Positions 60,851 to 64,000 of a stretch of 64,000 nucleotides of DNA are shown here, in pieces. Under the pieces are notes generated by a model. The model worked only from the letters and a program-made list of their open reading frames with translations, ran no database searches and was not told the origin of the DNA. The stretch comes from CBDEGK01 sp965237855 (GTDB taxonomy: Bacteria; Pseudomonadota; Gammaproteobacteria; Pseudomonadales; Halieaceae). The stretch covers positions 558,001 through 622,000 of the forward strand of contig CBDEGK010000004.1 of assembly GCA_965237855.1 (NCBI GenBank), written 5' to 3'. The position numbers and the translations under genes are program-made. Numbering within the stretch: position 1 is the stretch's first letter; the number at the start of each line of letters is the position of its first letter.

Positions 60851-61530
60851 GCGTACTGGAGCTGGAGGGTGTCGGAGTCAAGTATGAGCGTGGCCGCGGC
60901 CTGTTCCGCGCCGGTGAGATTCAATGGGTGTTTCACCAGCTCAGCTTTAGTTTGAACCAGGGTGACAGCCTGGGGGTCATCGGCAATAACGGGGTTGGCA
61001 AGAGCACCCTGTTGCGCCTGATGGCCGGTATTATCGACCCGGACGAAGGCACGGTTACCAATCACGGCGTCAGCACCGCACTGATGAGCCTCTCCGGTGG
61101 CTTCTACCCGGAGCTGAACGGCCTGCAGAATATCCTGCTGGGCGGCGTCCTGTTGGGTTTCACGGAACAGGAGGTGCGCGCCCGCATGGACGCCATTATC
61201 GACTTTGCCGAGTTGGGTAAGCACATCGACAAACCTGTTGGCACCTACTCTGCCGGCATGAAAGCGCGGCTGAATTTTTCCCGGGCCGCCATGCTCGATG
61301 CCGACGTATTGCTGATCGACGAAGTGTTGTCGGTGGGTGATAAAAATTTCCGCGGAAAATGTGAAGACCTGATACGCGAGCGGATCAATTCGGAACAAAC
61401 CGTGGTCTACGTATCACACAACGAAAAGAGCGTGGCTGAACTCTGCGAGCAGGTACTGTGGATAGACGAGGGTGCCGCCCGGGCGCTCGGCCCCGCCGAA
61501 GAAATCGTGGAACAATACCTGGCCAGTTGA
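60847..61530 (+). CDS. KpsT/Wzt-type ABC export ATPase
   Basis: 227 aa. Walker A GNNGVGKST, signature YSAGMKARLNFS and Walker B VLLIDEVLSVGD are present with the H-loop VYVSHN. The signature SAGM replaces LSGGQ, as in Wzt/KpsT and TagH. It lacks the C-terminal carbohydrate-binding domain of long Wzt proteins. It starts within the permease stop. Together they form a two-gene exporter. Confidence 0.9.
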   Translation: MSVLELEGVGVKYERGRGLFRAGEIQWVFHQLSFSLNQGDSLGVIGNNGVGKSTLLRLMAGIIDPDEGTVTNHGVSTALMSLSGGFYPELNGLQNILLGGVLLGFTEQEVRARMDAIIDFAELGKHIDKPVGTYSAGMKARLNFSRAAMLDADVLLIDEVLSVGDKNFRGKCEDLIRERINSEQTVVYVSHNEKSVAELCEQVLWIDEGAARALGPAEEIVEQYLAS

Positions 61531-61543
61531 TGTCCTACTAGAC

Positions 61544-62137
61544 ATGAAAGCACACATGAAAGTACACATGAAAAAAATATTGCTGCTTGTTGTGCTGCTA
61601 CTCCCGAACCCACTGTGGGCCGACGAAGCCCTGTTTGCCGGTGGCTGCTTCTGGTGCGTAGAAGCCGCCTACCAGGACCTGGACGGTGTCAGTGATGTGG
61701 TGTCTGGCTTCACCGGCGGTGAGCTGGAAAGGCCCACTTACCAGGGCGATCACCGGGGCCATTTTGAAGTCGTTCAGGTCAGTTACGACCCGGCAGTCAT
61801 CTCCTACCAGGATTTGTTGGATCTGTATTGGATTAACATCGATCCCTTCGATGACAGCGGCCAGTTTTGCGACAAGGGCCCGAGTTACCGCGCCGCTATT
61901 TTTTACCTCGACGGCCATCAACAACAGCGGGCCCTGGCCTCCAGGAGCCAGGTTGTGAAGAAATTCCCACAACGGCAAGTGGTCACCCAGGTACTGCCAG
62001 CCACCAAGTTCTGGCCGGTGGAGGAATACCACCAGGACTATTACCAGAAAAATCCGCTACGCTATCGCTACTACAAATACGGTTGCGGTCGTGAAGCACG
62101 GCTGCAGGCTATCTGGGGTGAGCAGGCCACTCACTGA
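61544..62137 (+). CDS. msrA: Exported peptide methionine sulfoxide reductase A
   Basis: 197 aa from ATG 61544; ATG 61568 is also possible and would begin the signal peptide directly (MKKILLLVVLLLPNPLWADE). The catalytic motif GGCFWCVEA follows (Cys35 on the longer start). WPVEEYHQDYY and YKYGCG near the end add the usual recycling residue region. Most MsrA are cytoplasmic; the leader makes this a periplasmic repair enzyme, as in PilB-like and MsrP-related settings. It overlaps the convergent sulfotransferase by seven bases. Confidence 0.9.
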   Translation: MKAHMKVHMKKILLLVVLLLPNPLWADEALFAGGCFWCVEAAYQDLDGVSDVVSGFTGGELERPTYQGDHRGHFEVVQVSYDPAVISYQDLLDLYWINIDPFDDSGQFCDKGPSYRAAIFYLDGHQQQRALASRSQVVKKFPQRQVVTQVLPATKFWPVEEYHQDYYQKNPLRYRYYKYGCGREARLQAIWGEQATH

Positions 62138-63381
62138 ACAGATTCCTCCGGGATCTGGAAAAACTCCCGGTAGTCACGGAACATCTCCCGCAACTCAGTC
62201 TCATCCATACCCACATCTGCCAGGCTGTAGCTATGCTTGCCGTGCTTGTCATGGGGATTGTCGTCGATAAAGCCCTGGATGTTACTGGCGGCCTGGTCGG
62301 ACAGCTGCAGACCAAAATGCTCATAGGCACTGCGCACCGCTCCTACCTGGTCGGACATAAAATCCTTGAAATACAGATCGTAGACCTGCTCAGGCGGCAG
62401 CTGACCCGAGCGGCGAAAATCCATGGCTTTGCTGTAGCCCATGGCCAGGCCACGGGCATAACCGCGCGCGATTTCAGAAATATCCACATGATCACTACAC
62501 ATGGTGCGCAGGGTGGCAACCAGCGAGCTGATGGACACCAGGATCCTGGCCGGGTCGCGATGGGTTTGCACCACCAGCGCATCGGGATATTGCCGCAGTA
62601 CCTGGTCGAAATGCCACAGGTGTTGCGGCGTCTTCAGTGCCCAGCGCACTCCCGGCGCCTTCCATTGCAGCACCTGCAAAAACTTATGATGAAAGGCCAG
62701 GGCCGCGCTCATGTCCGCTTCCATGACCCAATCTTCATAGCTGGGTACATTGAACTGGGTGTTGTACATCATTGAGACGAAAGCATAGGTGGTAATGACC
62801 GTACACTCCTGGGCCCGCTGAGCGCCCATGGGGTGCATGGACTTGAAGGCGGGGATCAATTTGTCCACCTGTGCCAGTTCCGCATCCTGAGCTGCAATGC
62901 GCGGATCAGTCAGGTAGCTGGCGGTCTCGGGCGGCGGCAATGGGTGCGCGCACTCCCAAGTCAGCGGCACTCGGTTGTCTGGGTCCATGGCCAGCAGGTC
63001 ATGGAATATCGTGGTGCCGGTCCGGGGCGGCCCGATGACCATGATGGGGCGTGTCACCGCGCCCTGTTCAATTTCGGGCTGGCGCTTGCACAGGTCAACC
63101 AGCTTGAGGCGATAAGACAGCACTCGATGGATATCCGTACGCGCTGCCATGCGTCCCAGCAAGGTCAAGTGAGCTTCCTTCTCCAGCGAGTCAATTAGCA
63201 AACGCAGCGGCTCCCGAAACTCATCACCGCCAAAGTCTGACAGGCCGGTTTTTTCTACCGCCTTGTCAATAAAACGGTCTGCCGACAGCGGCGCCATATC
63301 CCAGCCGAACACGGCGGCACCCGCCCCCACTTTGTTCATGAAGCGCACCGTCAGGGGCAGCTTGTTGATTGCCTTGCTCAA
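62131..63381 (-). CDS. Sulfotransferase-family protein
   Basis: 416 aa. The 5'-phosphosulfate-binding P-loop is VIGPPRTGTTIFHDLL near residue 117; the 3'-phosphate region is VVQTHRDPARILVSISS. This is the bacterial branch often annotated sulfotransferase (PF13469) with a longer helical insert and no signal peptide. It may transfer sulfate from PAPS to an alcohol, but many members have no known acceptor. It stands alone between msrA (convergent) and a lipoprotein gene (divergent). Confidence 0.85.
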   Translation of the reverse strand: MSKAINKLPLTVRFMNKVGAGAAVFGWDMAPLSADRFIDKAVEKTGLSDFGGDEFREPLRLLIDSLEKEAHLTLLGRMAARTDIHRVLSYRLKLVDLCKRQPEIEQGAVTRPIMVIGPPRTGTTIFHDLLAMDPDNRVPLTWECAHPLPPPETASYLTDPRIAAQDAELAQVDKLIPAFKSMHPMGAQRAQECTVITTYAFVSMMYNTQFNVPSYEDWVMEADMSAALAFHHKFLQVLQWKAPGVRWALKTPQHLWHFDQVLRQYPDALVVQTHRDPARILVSISSLVATLRTMCSDHVDISEIARGYARGLAMGYSKAMDFRRSGQLPPEQVYDLYFKDFMSDQVGAVRSAYEHFGLQLSDQAASNIQGFIDDNPHDKHGKHSYSLADVGMDETELREMFRDYREFFQIPEESVQ

Positions 63382-63460
63382 GCTCAGTCTCCTCTCGAAA
63401 AACGTTAATCTACCTGCTCACATTGGGTTAGACTAGCCCGATTAGCCAAGGAGAGTTCAG

Positions 63461-64000
63461 ATGTTTATACGCACACTGTTTACCGTACTGCTTTTCAGCC
63501 TAGCAGCCTGTGCCAGTGCACCGCCGGAACCGCAGGTAGATTTCAATCAGCAATACGATTTCAGCAAGGTTAAAACTATCGCCTTTTACCACGGCGCCGG
63601 CACCGCATCTGGAGGCGCTTCTGCGGCAGCATGGCTGAGCGACATGGTACACAACCGCGTTGATGAGGGCCTCAAATACGCGCTTGAAATACAGGGCTTC
63701 ACCGTCATCGAGGACGAGAACGCGGCTGACGCGCTCATCTCCTGGCACCTGGCGGCTGAAGAAAAGACCGATGTGCGCACCTATAGCACCGGCATGTCTG
63801 GCGGTCATGGATACGGCGGTTACGGGCGGCGCGGCGGCTACAACTGCTGGGACTGCGGTGGCACCGAGGTACGAGTTAAGCAATACACCCAGGGCACGTT
63901 TATCGTCGACATTATCGACCCCACACTGAAGCAATCGGTCTGGCGTAGCGTGGTTCAGTCAAAATTGAAGGGCGAGGCCAGTCAGGATCAGCAGGACTTC
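63461..64000 (+). CDS. DUF4136-type lipoprotein, cut by the window end
   Basis: ATG 63461 has AAGGAGAG upstream. A lipobox LAAC gives Cys17. The first 180 residues are visible: FNQQYDFSKVKTIAFY and LKYALEIQGFTVIEDENAADALISWHLAAEEK fit DUF4136, followed by a Gly/Tyr-rich loop and GTFIVDIIDP. It is an outer-membrane or periplasmic lipoprotein of unknown role. The 3' end is outside the window. Confidence 0.82.
   Translation, partial: MFIRTLFTVLLFSLAACASAPPEPQVDFNQQYDFSKVKTIAFYHGAGTASGGASAAAWLSDMVHNRVDEGLKYALEIQGFTVIEDENAADALISWHLAAEEKTDVRTYSTGMSGGHGYGGYGRRGGYNCWDCGGTEVRVKQYTQGTFIVDIIDPTLKQSVWRSVVQSKLKGEASQDQQDF

Noticed and set aside
1..64000. tRNA, rRNA, CRISPR array, prophage or restriction/defence genes
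   Set aside because: Reading both strands, I found no clover-leaf-like tRNA, rRNA segments, regular repeat-spacer arrays or recognisable phage or defence proteins.

Overview
The window looks like a chromosomal segment of a marine or aquatic gammaproteobacterium. The support is a moderately high GC content, an Mla-type lipid transport operon, a Pseudomonas-like nitrate assimilation locus, sigma-54 promoters and a TonB receptor. A Cellvibrionales/Halieaceae/Spongiibacteraceae-type organism is my inference, with no rRNA to confirm it. I saw no tRNA, rRNA or CRISPR array. Both window edges cut a gene: a GST-like gene at base 1 and a DUF4136 lipoprotein at base 64000.

Bases 1-24.6 kb are an accessory-looking catabolic region. 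A TetR-led minus-strand operon (7416 to 3366: TetR, MhpA-like flavin hydroxylase, MDR reductase, SDR) diverges from an FAH-family hydrolase and an extradiol-type dioxygenase. This fits inducible hydroxylation and meta-cleavage of an aromatic compound. Next come a Tat-type amidohydrolase/decarboxylase, a membrane-anchored alpha/beta hydrolase, a membrane-anchored GST split by an IS21-family element, a second GST, a second TetR and a TonB-dependent receptor. A 14-bp palindrome, TGCACTATAGTGCA, lies at the TetR/GST and TonB-receptor promoters, and a 13/14 copy lies at the hydrolase/GST promoter. It is probably the operator of one uptake-and-degradation regulon. A DhlA-like haloalkane dehalogenase with two small envelope proteins, a frameshifted small protein gene, an acyl-CoA dehydrogenase and a PLP lyase-like enzyme follow.

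Bases 24.7-30.4 kb encode a complete RND efflux pump (adaptor, permease, outer-membrane factor). Bases 30.4-40.8 kb are a nitrate assimilation locus. A PP2C-kinase fusion and a NarK-type transporter run leftward; nirB, nirD, a molybdopterin nitrate reductase and a fused four-cluster ferredoxin/DmsC-like membrane subunit run rightward. The 311-bp divergent intergenic region has a sigma-54 promoter on each strand and NtrC-like dyads at 32-33 bp spacing between them, which indicates nitrogen control of both arms. The fused subunit suggests that quinol supplies the electrons for nitrate reduction.

Bases 40.9-64 kb are mostly envelope and housekeeping genes: outer-membrane proteins, a secreted beta-propeller lipoprotein, the Mla-like operon with an added hydrolase, a DksA-like protein, an HAD phosphatase gene broken by an IS3-family element, a desaturase, a patatin, a GST, a Rieske oxygenase, VOC proteins, an XRE-cupin regulator, KDPG aldolase, an ABC-2 exporter, exported MsrA and a sulfotransferase. 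Several short inverted repeats built on GGGGTCAG/CTGACCCC lie at gene ends and look like a dispersed repeat family.
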